Part shown: positions 22,401 to 42,435 of the stretch, piece after piece
How the letters are laid out: each line of letters begins with the position of its first letter
Numbering within the stretch: position 1 is the stretch's first letter
Assembly: GCA_014526335.1 (NCBI GenBank)
Contig: JACTAT010000217.1
Location: 62,001 to 126,000, forward strand
From: Chrysaora quinquecirrha
Lineage: Eukaryota > Cnidaria > Scyphozoa > Semaeostomeae > Pelagiidae
DNA: 64,000 nt
Reading direction: 5' to 3'
Program-made: the position numbers and the translations under genes
Notes under the pieces: model-generated
Told to the model about the DNA's origin: nothing
The model's database searches: none
Seen by the model: the letters and a program-made list of their open reading frames with translations, nothing else

Positions 22401-25400
22401 ATTAAGCCTACAGCGAATCACAGTTCCGGTAAGATCGATTGTCATACAAAGGATGATGCATCTCCTAAGCAAATTGCAAAGAAATGGCATCGGTTACATG
22501 ACAGATAAAGCACAGATTTGATCTGTAGTTAATACACCTAAGAGGGCTGGGTCTAATTGCCATGTACTGCAGTCATAGCATGCAATACCTGATTATGGGC
22601 ATAAAGTTCCAAACGATGAATAGGACAGGAGGTCTGGGTCTAATTGCTATGCATTGCAGTCGTGGCATGCAAGGCCCCAATTTGGGTGTAACCTCCCGAA
22701 TGTGTGTTGCATGCTCAGCTTTACACAGATTTGATTTCATCTATTCGAACTATTATTTTAAACGCCCTTCCTACCCTCCTCTGCTCTCCCTCTTTCTCTT
22801 TCTAATTTCTTCTATTACTCAACTTTCTCATCGCCTCCTTCAGCGGTGGGACAGGTGCGTTAGTCACCGACCTTAAAACCACTGTCTTAGTCAGGCAGTT
22901 GATGGGTTTGCAAAGGCTAGAGAGCGAGGGGGTTCTATTCGAGCACATGGGCCGAAATCCTTTCCATGTTCCAGGCATTGACTATAGGAGTAGTTTATCC
23001 CCATATGAGGCTATGGGGCTGAAGGCAGTAGTTTAATCATGTGATCCTTGGGCCCCTCGGAGGCTACTCATTTGTGGCTGGTGCACTAACGCCCAACTTC
23101 CTGACATTCTATCCCGAGTTGGGGGATTAATCTTCTCTAATAGATAAAATGCTTCTGCAAAATTTTTCCATCCGTAAAATTAACCCTATCTCATCTGGGC
23201 GTTTCAGAACATTCTCAACCTTGTCGTTTGCTAGTCATAATGTTTTTCCTCATTCCATAAAGACCTTAGGAACAGTGCCAGTCTTAACGTTTTTCGATGA
23301 ACAAAAAGCTGCGGTAAATTTTCCAAGCAAAAAGGCGTAAAATACGAGCCAGAACAGAAGAATAATATAGAAATATTGAATAGATCATTAAAACTACCTG
23401 AGGATTTCCTTTCATGAAGAGCATCACTGGTGCTTGATGAATCAGCTTATCCAGCCTAAATACATTAAGATAGAAGTCCTTTCTATTTATACACCTTTAG
23501 ACGAACAGTTGCCATTATAGATTTTTACAGATATATAGTGTTTGATACTAAATTCGTATAAAGCATCTAAGATTTAGTCTAGGTGTAATGTTTTACTATC
23601 TTGACCAAGGCTAAGGGTGAAATGTTTCACCCCAAAGGGTGATACAACGAGCACAAATCTGTGTTCAGCTTCATTTCAATGAATTCTTTAGCTATCTCAA
23701 ATGCCAGATGCGTTATGCTTTGGTTGAATGTCCACTCACCTCTTTCCAGTAACACTTATGAAATCGAAAACTTTCAAGCAGGGTCTCATGTGTAGGAAGC
23801 ATACACTTTTGCTGCACGACAACCAGACCTCGCCTGAGTCGTAACTGTTTTCCAGGTATAAGAAGAAAAAATAGCGTCTTGTAAAGTCGATTGAAAAACG
23901 TCAGTGAAGACGTACTTCAATAAAAAGTAATAAACAGTGCACGAATACATTTTCAAAAACCGTCGTCCGGTTCTGATTAACTTGCTCAAAATGAAACAAT
24001 TTGAATAAGTAATGATATGGTGATGATGCCAAGATTTGACCAATGTTAGACAAACAGTGCTCTGGTAATCGACAGCTACAGCTTGCTTACGCTAAGAGAG
24101 AGACTGATAAGCTTATGTTAATGCTTAATGGCATTGAGATTACCTTGTGTTAAGATCCTCTGACTTAGGCAGCATTTGCTTAAGTTCTCCGTTTTCTTCT
24201 AATTCCTAAGACAACAGCAAACGTAAAAACAGAGATCGAAAAGTAGCAATTAGTGAAGATGAAATGTGATGGTGAAATTCTGCATTCAGCGCCAGTAGTA
24301 GGATCTCAGTAGTAGGTTAACAAATCGAGTCCCGGATCCAGGTCGTTACGCTACCGTAGCTGGGGTTCAAACCCGACCTCGCTGAGTTTTTGAGACCAAG
24401 AGCAGGTCAGGCCACGGAACCAAAACACCAAAGCATCTTCAATTTGTCCAAGCGCGCAATAGTTCAATGACATCACAGTTTATTCAAAATTTAAGTTTAG
24501 ATAAACTTGAAGAATCCATATATGATACAAGTAAGGGCGAAATATATCAGTATTCGTTTGTGTATCTAACTATCATTTTCTTTTGTGTCCTTTCCGTCAT
24601 TTTTGTATTGTTTCTCAAAATGATTTTTATTTTTATTTAGTTCAACAAAAGCATCTTTGGATCTTGCGGACAGCCTGCTACCTGTCGTTTTCCCTAAAAA
24701 ATATTCGAAATATTGCTGCATATATTTTTTCGAATGAATCCAGCCTATGATTCAGCACACATTCATGCGTTAATACAGTCGTAATCATGCCGTCGAAGCA
24801 GAGAACTCCGTCGAAAAAAATGCTACAATCTTGGATAAAATATATTGTAATAGCGAAAATAGCCCCGGGGGGTAACTCCCATATGTATGGTTACGGTATG
24901 TGCCATTTTTGAGGTACCTTAATAAGGATGGAAAATAAATTTTGGGGTATCAAATTTGCCAAAATTACAAACTTGGAGGTATAATTTTTGCTAAGATGAT
25001 CAATTTAAATAAAGTCGCAATAACTGCAAAATAAATCTCAGCTGTATAATTCTAAAAAAAGACTTTTAAGTATTTCTATGTATAATATTCATATTTTTTG
25101 TGAACTTTGGGGTATACTTTTAAGAATTTTCATAAATTTTGGGGTCACATTCTTATTAGGAAAATGGCACACCCCCGTCACTGATCTATTGACGTTACCC
25201 CCCCCGGGAAAACAGCCCCTCCTCTTCTGTTACAATGTTGTTACATTGTTTTGCTGGAAAAGGGGGAGCGATTGAGTTATTTAGTAACGAACACGCTAGA
25301 ATAGGCTGTATTCTTTGCAAAAAAGAGGCCTTGTTTCAAATATTTTGTCCAAAATTGTAGATGTGAATAAGAATGACTGACTAGTAGCCTACTAGAACAG

Positions 25401-28400
25401 CCAATGAATCCAAGATAAGAACAGCAAATGAATACAGCTTATTCGTAACTGAGAAAAAAAGAACTACTCACTCGCACGATGTCAAGACCACCTATTAATT
25501 CACCATTAGCGTATAGTTGAGGGAATGTTGGCCAGTTTGAGAATTTCTTCAGTCCTGTACGATATTGAGTAAAACAAGATGAATACACGCAGTTTTTTTT
25601 ATAAGCAACCAAGGTGTAGAAGGCCGAAAAGTTTAAGCAACGTTTTGTACTACAGCAAAAAAACCTAAGCAACTTTTTAAATTTTTGATAATTTATATCA
25701 CTGCAAACAATCGAGGATCGATCAACATAAAAGCTACTTCAATTCTTTTGTCGTAAAAACTCGCATATCAACGGAGTGTTTCTCGTTAAGTGAGGCATTT
25801 TATTGAGGGGTTTCCGTTTAACTTTCAATACAAAGTCTCTAATGGTAACAATATCAACAGGGACCAGGGAGAAATGATTCCAGTCATTCCCTTTTATGTG
25901 CAACGTTAGATTTTGCTGTATTTCTAGCCTCTATAATATTCTTAGGGCAAAAAGGTGAAGTTTAAATTAACCAACTACTAAGCAACTTTTGCTACTAAAA
26001 GGTGGCCATAAAAGGTCCAAAAATAAGCAACTTTTTTAACTACAGCCAAGCGAAGTTGCTTATAAAAAAAACTGCGTGCGACCAAAATATTAGTGAAAAA
26101 ATTTGAATACTGTTGATGCTACGATTGGTTCCCATATAACCCTAAGGGTCTGGCCAAACGACCAAACATTGTTGGTCAAACATTTAAGATATGCTTGTCA
26201 AAAAAATGTTTGACCGTTTGGCCATGTCAAAATCATTGATCGACAAGCAGATTTTGCCTGGCAATGTTATTGAAAAACTCGAAAAACATTTTCTGCTTTT
26301 TGCATCAAACACTGTTGGTCAAACATTTGAAATTTGTACAATTTTTTTGCCGTTTGGCTATGTTGCAAAACATTGCTCGTCAAACATTTGGTCCTTGTGT
26401 GTCCTTGTGTTAAGCAAAAAACGTTTCTGAGCTTTTTCAAAAACACTGCCCAACAAATTTGCCTCTTTTCGCTTTTTAAGCAATGTTTTGTGAAGTGGCC
26501 AAATGTTTAAACATTGTTTGATAAGCAAATTTCAAATGTTTTACAAACAATGCTTGATCGTGTCACCAGGGCCGCATTATAATCATATCAATCTGAACAG
26601 CTGGGGTACAGGAAGACTTCTTTTAAACAATAAAAAACACTCACCCTGCCTGACCTCTTCGTCACTTAATATATCGAAATGGTCATATTTTATATTGCCA
26701 TTTGACAAAATATCCACAATTTGTCTACTGAATCCTAAAATAAAAATCATAATTATTAACTTAGTTTTTATATGAAAAATCGTAGATAATGCATGGGTGG
26801 TTAGACACTGCAGGAGTACATAAACTTTATGATATGAAAGAGACTTTTTCTGCATTATATCGTCTTTTTCCCTTTCCTATATCCTTCAACAACCACACAT
26901 TCAGCTTAAACAGGAGCTCAAGTTTGACTTAGCCTCCATTTTGAAAGTTCTACAGCGAAGGGAGAACAGAGAAGAACCGTTTTCTTTCTCTTAGGTCTTC
27001 AATCTCTCCTCCGCAGAACCAAAGAAATGTTTCCTCCGCATTCACATGCGGTGTCTAAACACCCATGGTTAATGATTTTTCTATACTTTCTATCAATCAA
27101 CGAAAATCGTTGTACGTCATAATAACTAGAGTTTTCTGTTAGACTAATGTTGCATGTATAATTTCTAAATGCGCAATTAATAATGTGACTTTATAAAAAC
27201 TATATCTTTCTTGGTTGGAACCCTGCAAAGAAGTAGTCAGTACGTTAGCCCACAGTCAGTCTAAAGTCAGTGTGAAGTCAGCCTAAAGTCAGCTTGAATG
27301 ACAAGATAGTGAATCGCATCGTCTTTCAAATTTCGTCCGGCTCCATGTGTTCTCTACGTGTATATAAAACTCATGCAGTAAGTTTCCTTATGCTATGAAC
27401 GATATCGTTTACATTACGCACAAAAAATTATAAAACGAAACTGGTATTTGAAAAAAGACACTGTTGATTATAGATATTTGCTAGTAGCACTCAATACTGC
27501 TTACAAATGGTTTATAAAAAGCAGTATAATTCACGTACCACATCTTGGTTCTGAAGGTGATCCTTTCATGAAAAGTATACAAGGTGCACTACTGATAAGT
27601 TTCTTTAATCGAGTATTTAAATCCTAAAAAAGCAATAATGCATATAATCAACCTCTATGTAGTCTAGCCTTACTGAAATAACCTTAGTGAAGAATGCAAT
27701 AGCAAAATTGAATGCCGTTATCTGCCAATAGGCAACATGATAGCCAAAGACCAATAGGATCACTAGCAAACTCCCTTCAAAAACCAAGGTACATAAAGCC
27801 TCGTTTACACAATGCAATTCACTTTGCATTCTTGTTAGTAGCCCCTGCACAGAAAGAACAGTGGGTACATGTACATAGTCAAATTGAACTACAGTTGGAT
27901 GCCCTTAGTGCCTCTAACAAGAGGTTCTAAGGCAGAAGACTAAATACTAATCCCTTATTAAGGCTTTAAAGCTTAATACCTTATATACAGCTGACATCCA
28001 CTACTTCGAATGCCTGTTACCTCGAACATTCGCTGTCTGGAAACCATTTTTGATTTCCCGCGGATAAAAAACTGCTCTTCATCTCAAACTTTACCAAATT
28101 TTCTGCTGAACGGTAAAAAGAGACAGGCCGAAAATACCCTTAAAAGTTTGTCTAGTGGGAATGACTGCAGCCAAGGAATATGCTGCCCATGTTTACAGAA
28201 GAAGCTTTGATGCCAGGATGGATTGTCTTTATTAGAGTCTTACCATGCTGCTATCATAAGAAACAGTTTGATCAATGATAATTTCTTCACAGAGAAATTG
28301 GTACAAGAGCCTCATTGGCCATCATTTATTTCAAAAATTCACTATGCCGAAGACATTCCAGTTTCCCATGAAAGTTCAAGATAGCAGATGTAAACTTAAG

Positions 28401-30350
28401 TAAATCTGATCATTCAATTAAAGAACAGGCAACATAGCTAAAAGCTGTTTTACACACCTCTTCAGAATTTTTTGCTGAACGACTTTCTGTTATGATGGGT
28501 GCAATAGAAGCAGCAGCATGATGTTGGATTGTTTTTGTGAGAACTGGTGCATTTGCTCCATCAACACGCCCAACCTCTTGCTCAGACTGAAATTATAAAA
28601 TGAAATCTATTGGTCATGAAAATTGTGAACACCATGCTTTAAAAAGTACTGTGAAACTGCAATGTAAAGAAGAAAGCAATGTGTTTTACACTCCTATGAG
28701 CTGTGATAAACAGTTAAAACATCATTGACATAGTTCAAAGCTTCTTTTGTCTGACACTCCCCAGAGTATAATAAACATTAGAAACAGACCAAAACAATTT
28801 GGCAATTTTGATGTCTGTACAGCATTTAGGGGGAGGGGGGTCATAGGAAGGGTCAAAAACCCTAAAACTGCAACTTTTTTAGCCAAAAGCCGCACTAGCG
28901 TAGTATGTTTTTCCTTGAAACCCCAAAAACCGCACCGAAACCTAAAAATGAAAAACCGAAAACAATTTGCACAGAAATCCACCATGCAGCAATAAGACTT
29001 TGAAGTTTGGGTTTTCTAAAACTCAAGGAGTATTTCATTATCACCTTAAACAGAACAAATGATGGCACAAATGCAACACCATACTTTTGTGATAATTCTG
29101 GAATATCTTCAGCTTCAATCTATAAGAAAATATGATTATAATGAGAGAAGGAATTACTCTGGGAAACCTGTCTCTTGAAAAATATGCAGATTTGTATAAA
29201 ATACTCCAAGCTTTCATTACCTGTAAGAATTTTGTATGAATGAATTCCTTGGAAAGTTCCCCTATTACATCTTTCATTTGTTCGCATTCACTTGACCAGG
29301 CAGCAGAGAAAAATGCAACAAGCAACTGCCTAAAGACAAGGGTCAGATAGTGTCAGATTTGAAGGTGCTTTGTGGTCAAATCAAGCTAGATTGTGTTGTT
29401 GTGATGACTGGAAAATTTGCAATACACAGCTGGTATCTCAGGCGCTTAAGTAAATTTTGAGCTGCAGTTAAAGCCACACCTTTTTTAAGAACTTGTCTCA
29501 GCTTCACTTACATTCGCACTTTTTAAATGACAATGCAATGCACAGGAATACATTTTCCCTTAAACCAGTTCATAGCTGAAGCAGCCACAAAATTTCCAGC
29601 TCAAAATCGCTGCATTGCTACATCAAAGCAACCTTTGTCTCCAGCTGTTGAGTTTGCAAACTTTCCATTATTATGAGAAAATAAGTGAATAGTTTTTGAG
29701 TTGTATAAAGCTTCAAAATTGCGATAAACAGCAGAAACATTTTCGGGCATACTATTATATAAGCTTTTAGTATGCTCTAATATTTCCGTTGTTAATCGTA
29801 GAATTAAAACTCAGTGACGTATTGGTTCAAGATGCAACCAAACTTGATTGCGCAATTTGGGCTAAAAAATAGAAAACAATAGCCCCTATTGTTTTGAAAA
29901 CAAAAGCCTTCCGTGCGCATTGCGCAAGGATTCCAGCCCAGATAGGTAGTATCACACTCACAAACAACAACTTATCACCTTAAAATTAATATCGTTCTCG
30001 TTGCGTTGCGTTAACTTCATCTAATTCCGAGTTCCTGATGACTGGTACTAAATATGCTATCTATTTCACCTTCATCAGAAATGAAAGAAAATGGAAACTT
30101 TGGCCCCGTGCCGGGCGGGCCTAATTATCCTTGGCCTAAAAAGCGTCAAGCGAATCGAATTCAATTTTCTTACCTTTAATTTTTTTAATTTTTTCAGGGA
30201 GCAAGGTCGACTATATTTTCAGATTTGAGAGTAATTATGATTATCATAGAAATGTATATACATTTGATCATATTACCTTCCGCTGCTTGCTAAAATCTTT
30301 GAAAATTCTTCTGAGGACTGGACAGAAACAAACCTTTCAGCAGACGCCAT
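19421..30350 (-). CDS. GLRX3: GLRX3 (PICOT), thioredoxin plus two monothiol glutaredoxin domains
   Basis: GLRX3 carries [2Fe-2S] clusters with BOLA2 in the cytosol. Exons in coding order: 30277-30350, 29221-29329, 29045-29119, 28458-28586, 27539-27623, 26645-26734, 25472-25554, 24144-24205, 23398-23455, 21839-21891, 20677-20716, 19607-19699, 19421-19546. All phases agree; 358 residues (human 335). The thioredoxin domain (about 8-100) has WSSEC at 36-40, the single-cysteine active site usual for PICOT. Glutaredoxin 1 has the canonical CGFS at 157-160, then [19 protein letters not shown]. Glutaredoxin 2 has FMKGNPQ, then C259-K260-F261-S262 instead of CGFS, then [19 protein letters not shown]. 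The last exon gives a 41-residue tail, longer than the human end and dissimilar to it. Introns hold several mobile elements. The first exon is divergent to SUCLG1, 130 bp away. Confidence 0.95.
20497..20605. repeat. Short tandem duplication and (ATCT)n microsatellite
   Basis: A 22-bp unit, acatagagaatagaaattcc, is present twice around 20498-20540. Just downstream are gtatct/atct repeats (20570-20600). Both lie in the last-but-one GLRX3 intron. Confidence 0.6.
21571..21785. mobile_element. GGCC-hairpin family, diverged copy
   Basis: It contains cttgccaaatataatcaaacatt, tgtttaaacgtttggtcat and aagcaaatttcaggggc, which match the left end, centre and right arm of the family seen at 52387 and 63209 with many changes. 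It lies in the GLRX3 intron next to exon 10. Confidence 0.45.
22540..23130. repeat. Repeat-like block in a GLRX3 intron with an 88-bp spaced duplication
   Basis: The stretch gggtctaattgccatgtactgcagtc at 22549 recurs with changes at 22637 (ggtctaattgctatgcattgc). The following 450 bp have a base composition unlike the surrounding intron (CT-rich, then GC-richer). It looks like an old mobile-element insertion, but no ends or coding motifs were identified. Confidence 0.35.
24268..24436 (-). mobile_element. tRNA-derived SINE, family 2
   Basis: The minus strand has the tRNA-like head with a B box GGGTTTGAACCCC and the common body caggatctcagtagtaggtta in the inverse orientation. Same family as 9967-10135 and 38818-39141. 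In a GLRX3 intron. Confidence 0.55.
24863..25208. mobile_element. CCCCGGGGGG-ended hairpin element
   Basis: The left end ccccggggggtaactccc and the right end gacgttaccccccccggg are inverted, as are internal blocks (atgtgccattttt against aaaatggcacac; tttggggtatcaaat against aattttggggtcaca). Length is about 346 bp, non-coding, in a GLRX3 intron. Confidence 0.6.
25584..26079. mobile_element. TACACGC-family hairpin element, aagcaac subtype
   Basis: The left end tacacgcagttttttttataagcaac is the inverse of the right end near 26055-26079. It uses gcaac where the 6484 copy has ggaac, and matches the copy at 40786-41367. In a GLRX3 intron. Confidence 0.7.
26146..26573. mobile_element. GGCC-hairpin family copy
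   Basis: It begins gggtctggccaaacgaccaaacattg and ends caatgcttgatcgtgtcaccagggcc, the inverse. The length (428 bp) and repeated internal aaacatttgaaatttg motifs suggest partial duplication within the element. In a GLRX3 intron. Confidence 0.65.
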
Positions 30351-30480
30351 TTCTTCAGTTTTTTGAAATTCACCTCGTACCCCTGTGACCAATGCACGCT
30401 TGCGCCCCCGCAACGCAAATTCAATCTGACGTTAGGGAGCTGCGCAACGCGTTCACCTTTCTCTCGTTCAACCTCACAAG
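30351..30480. promoter_or_regulatory. Bidirectional promoter, GLRX3 and SUCLG1
   Basis: Only 130 bp separate the two start codons. The interval is locally richer in C, G and CpG than its surroundings (for example gcgcccccgcaacgc, ctgcgcaacgcg). It has a CCAAT box at 30389-30393 and a gacgtta half-site near 30431, with no TATA box. This is the usual make-up of a shared housekeeping promoter. Confidence 0.7.
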
Positions 30481-39298
<8,818 letters not shown>

Positions 39299-39597
39299 AC
39301 TGAATAAAACTGAAGATGTTGGAACTCCGGTTTTTGGCTTTTAAAGCCTGCAATGTCTTGAACTGTTTCGTAATTTTAACTTTTAAATGAATGCAATTTC
39401 TATATTTTGCAAATTGAAATTATCGATCATTGCTCCTCTATACACAGCTGTAAATCTTATAATTTTCTGATTGTTTGAAAGAGTGTTTGCTTCTTTCTCT
39501 CTCGTTTTTTCCTGGTTGAAATAACACGACTGATGCAAGATACAGTATACGGTAGAAAACTGACGTTGGATTTGAACTGACGAAGCACGCGCATAAT

Positions 39598-40122
39598 GGC
39601 CAAACTATCAAAGTCTGGTTGTAAAGTAAAGTAAAAGTAAAGTTGCCGTTTTTGAGTCTACTACTAGCCTAGGGCTACTCAGTCGACTTTACACTTTACC
39701 CCTGGTCTGGATGCATTAGCATGGGTGCAGCCACACACGGCGCCCATAACTACCGACCAGGTACCCATTAATACACCTGGGTGTTATTATCTCTGCAACA
39801 CAAGTGGAAAGACCGTGGCTCGAACCCACAACATTTTCGTTGTGAGTTCAGCACGCTAACCACTGCGCCACCGAGACCACATTGTCAAACATAGTCAAAC
39901 ATTTGAAATTTGCTTATCAAGCAAAATGTTTTTCCATTTTGCCACATTGCAACAACAGTTCTCTTCAACAACACTGAAAATTTTCAAAAGCAACGCGCAA
40001 CGAATTCTGCTTGTTCTTGTTTGTCAAGCAGTATTTTGTGACTTGACCAAACCTTCAAACATTGTTTGACGAGCAAATTAAAAATGTTTAACCAACAATG
40101 TTTTATTGTTTGGCCAGGGCCT
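39598..40122. mobile_element. GGCC-hairpin family copy split by a SINE
   Basis: The left terminal piece ggccaaactatcaaa is at 39598-39612. The remainder resumes after the SINE at about 39879 (cattgtcaaacatag, then caaacatttgaaatttgc) and ends tttattgtttggccagggcc. Joining the two sides gives the expected family order. Confidence 0.6.
39621..39878 (-). mobile_element. tRNA-derived SINE, family 1
   Basis: On the minus strand it starts GGTCTCGGTGGCGCAGTGG, a clear A box, followed by GTGGGTTCGAGCCACGG containing a B box at the right spacing. The body ends in a run of ctttactttac repeats as the tail. The head alone could fold as a tRNA, but the long body and tail make it a SINE. Confidence 0.8.
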
Positions 40123-40151
40123 AAGACGGCAAATCCGCTTGTTTGGGGAGT

Positions 40152-40434
40152 GCCTTAAGCGATTAAACATTCAACATTAGTTTGTTGTCAAACATTCGAA
40201 ATTCGTTTGAGGAAGACAACGTTTGACTGTTTCATTTTACCGTTAAACCACTTCTAAAAACGTTGTTTGCGAAGTGTTATTGCTTGTGACAAGCAGTAAA
40301 TGTTCCTAAAATTTTCCTAAAACATTGCGCTGCCTATTCTCCTTGTTCAACAATGTTGGTGAAACGCTGAAGCACTGCTTTGAAACAAAATCTCCGATGT
40401 TTGACCATAATAATATTTGATCATTTGGCCAGTT
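40152..40434. mobile_element. GGCC-hairpin family, diverged copy
   Basis: The left gattaaacattcaacattag and right aatatttgatcatttggcca ends match the family with more changes. Internal gacaagcagtaaatg corresponds to the family's hairpin loop arm. Confidence 0.5.
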
Positions 40435-40785
40435 CCTTTATCTGCCTCTTTTCGTTCAGACGAAAACCAGCACAACAGACTTTCGTCGTAGATAGCGACA
40501 GGGTTCTTTCAGCTACAGGATAAGCGAAGTTGGAAGAAATGAATTACCACCGTGGAAACAAATTTCAAGCGTTTTAAGGTGATTAATAAGCAGTTAAGAT
40601 AAGTAATACATATGCAATGGATATACACCAAAAGATTTAAAATCATTCTTAACTTTGCAACCGTTTCTCGTCAATAATAATCTCATTATATTCTTACTGA
40701 AAGTAGGTTATTTTGTTTTTGTTCTCAATGACCTAATACGACAGAAGCAGCAACGTAGAATATAAGAAGCCAAGACAGAATCGTG

Positions 40786-41367
40786 TACACGCAGTTTTTT
40801 TATAAGCAACTTCGCTCGGGTCTAGTTCAAAAAGTTGCTTATTTTTGGACCTCTTATGGCCACCTTTTAGTAGCAAAAGTTGCTTAGTAGTTGCTTAATT
40901 TTAGGTGTTTATTTTGCCCTAAGAATAGCAAAGAGGCTAGAGAACAGCAAAATTTGGAGTTATCCTATAGCTTTTTATGCAACATAACGCTAGAATACCT
41001 ATAGTATACAGCAAAGTTTTACATAAATAACATCAGTCAAGAAGTACCATGTAACTGTTACCATATAGAGACTGCGTATTGAAAGTTAAGATCAGAGTCA
41101 GGAAAAAGTTACGGTCACACGGTCACTGACCGGAGGAAGGTCAGTTACAACAAAGGCCACACCCGAAACACGCCTATTTTTCATTGTTAAAGTGTGGAAG
41201 GTTTCAGCTAGGCGTTTTTTGTCTGGAGGAAGGTTGAACACTTTTCTGGACTCTGGTTAAGATGTTGCTTAGGTTTTTTTCCTGTGGTACTATAGGTTGC
41301 TTAAAGTTTAAGGCCTTCTACATCTTGGTCGCTTATAAGCGGTTGCTTATAAAAAAAACTGCGTGTA
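40786..41367. mobile_element. TACACGC-family hairpin element, longest copy
   Basis: The left end tacacgcagtttttttataagcaac and the right end (near 41343-41367) are inverse. About 582 bp; inner blocks such as ctacatcttggtcgcttataagc pair with the copy at 25584-26079. Confidence 0.7.
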
Positions 41368-42435
41368 TATGTTTTGATATTTCGAACGCCTCAACATATA
41401 AGAATTTACACAGTGCTATATAGGAAGTACGCACTTTTATTAACCTAGCTCAAGGTCTAGTTGCAAAAGTTCCTTATTTTTGGACCTCTTTTGATCACGT
41501 TGTAGCATCAATATTGTCGAATAGCTCCAATACTTATGAACATAGATATACGTTACAAAACATAACTTAATACTATATTGATTTCGGACTTGAAACAGAA
41601 ATGGAAGGGTGCACTTAATCATCGAATACCCGGAGATGTGCCTGTCAATAGGGTTGCATTTTCATGACTATCTATACTTTCTTTATCTTTATTCCCGGCC
41701 TCTGGGGGAAATGTGTCAATATAAGCTTTTTTCCAGGACAGCTCATTTTTGTCGTGAACTAACATGCACCAAAAAGAGTCTGCACACATACAGGGTTCTC
41801 AGCAAGTAATATGCACAAAGGCAATCAATTTTCCATTATTAATGTTATAAGCTTTATAAAGGTTCCCATTGCTTTATGATATAATTATAAACCTAAGTAT
41901 TACAAAACAAACAAGATAACAGCTAATAGAATATACAAATTTTTACACTCTATACACTGTACACTTTATGATCTACCAATATATAAAGACCTGTGGGGGT
42001 ACTTGATCCTGAAATGCGTGCTCCACCCGGAGAATTGGCAGGGATGTGCATGGGCCACCAGGTTTTTTACATATTCACCCACCCATAATTTGCGTTGCAT
42101 CTGTAGATTTCGCCTAGAAATCATCCATTTCTATGATATAGATATACATTGTGTATGCGTAGATCTGACTGACTGACTGGATCGAACAGAAAGATTGAAT
42201 CTGAATTGAATCTGAATTAAGACTAAGTTATAAGGTTTTCACTCTGTTGTAGAGTAGATTTGAAGAAAAGCCCACCAACACGAAGACCAATATGCTTGCA
42301 AGCTTATACTTGGGAGTAACCCCTCCGACCGGTCTGTAGATCAAATGCCACAAGTAATCTCTCTACTTCTTTAAACGTTCCCCATACATAAATACGACAG
42401 TAAAAACAAGAAAGGTAAAGTAAACAGGTCCCTAA

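Larger units (their letters stand above)
39299..42435. other. Gene-free stretch of stacked mobile elements
   Basis: Between the SUCLG1 stop and the GPCR stop there is no supported exon. It contains a GGCC-family element split by a SINE (39598-40122), a second GGCC copy (40152-40434), a TACACGC element (40786-41367) and AT-rich sequence that includes the GPCR 3' side. Confidence 0.6.

Noticed and set aside
28800..28995. Repetitive-looking aaaaccgcaccgaaacc stretch in a GLRX3 intron
   Set aside because: No inverted ends, duplication or second copy in the window could be established.
39806..39878. Possible true tRNA gene on the minus strand
   Set aside because: A and B boxes are present, but the sequence continues into a 180-bp body and ctttac tail, so it is a SINE head.
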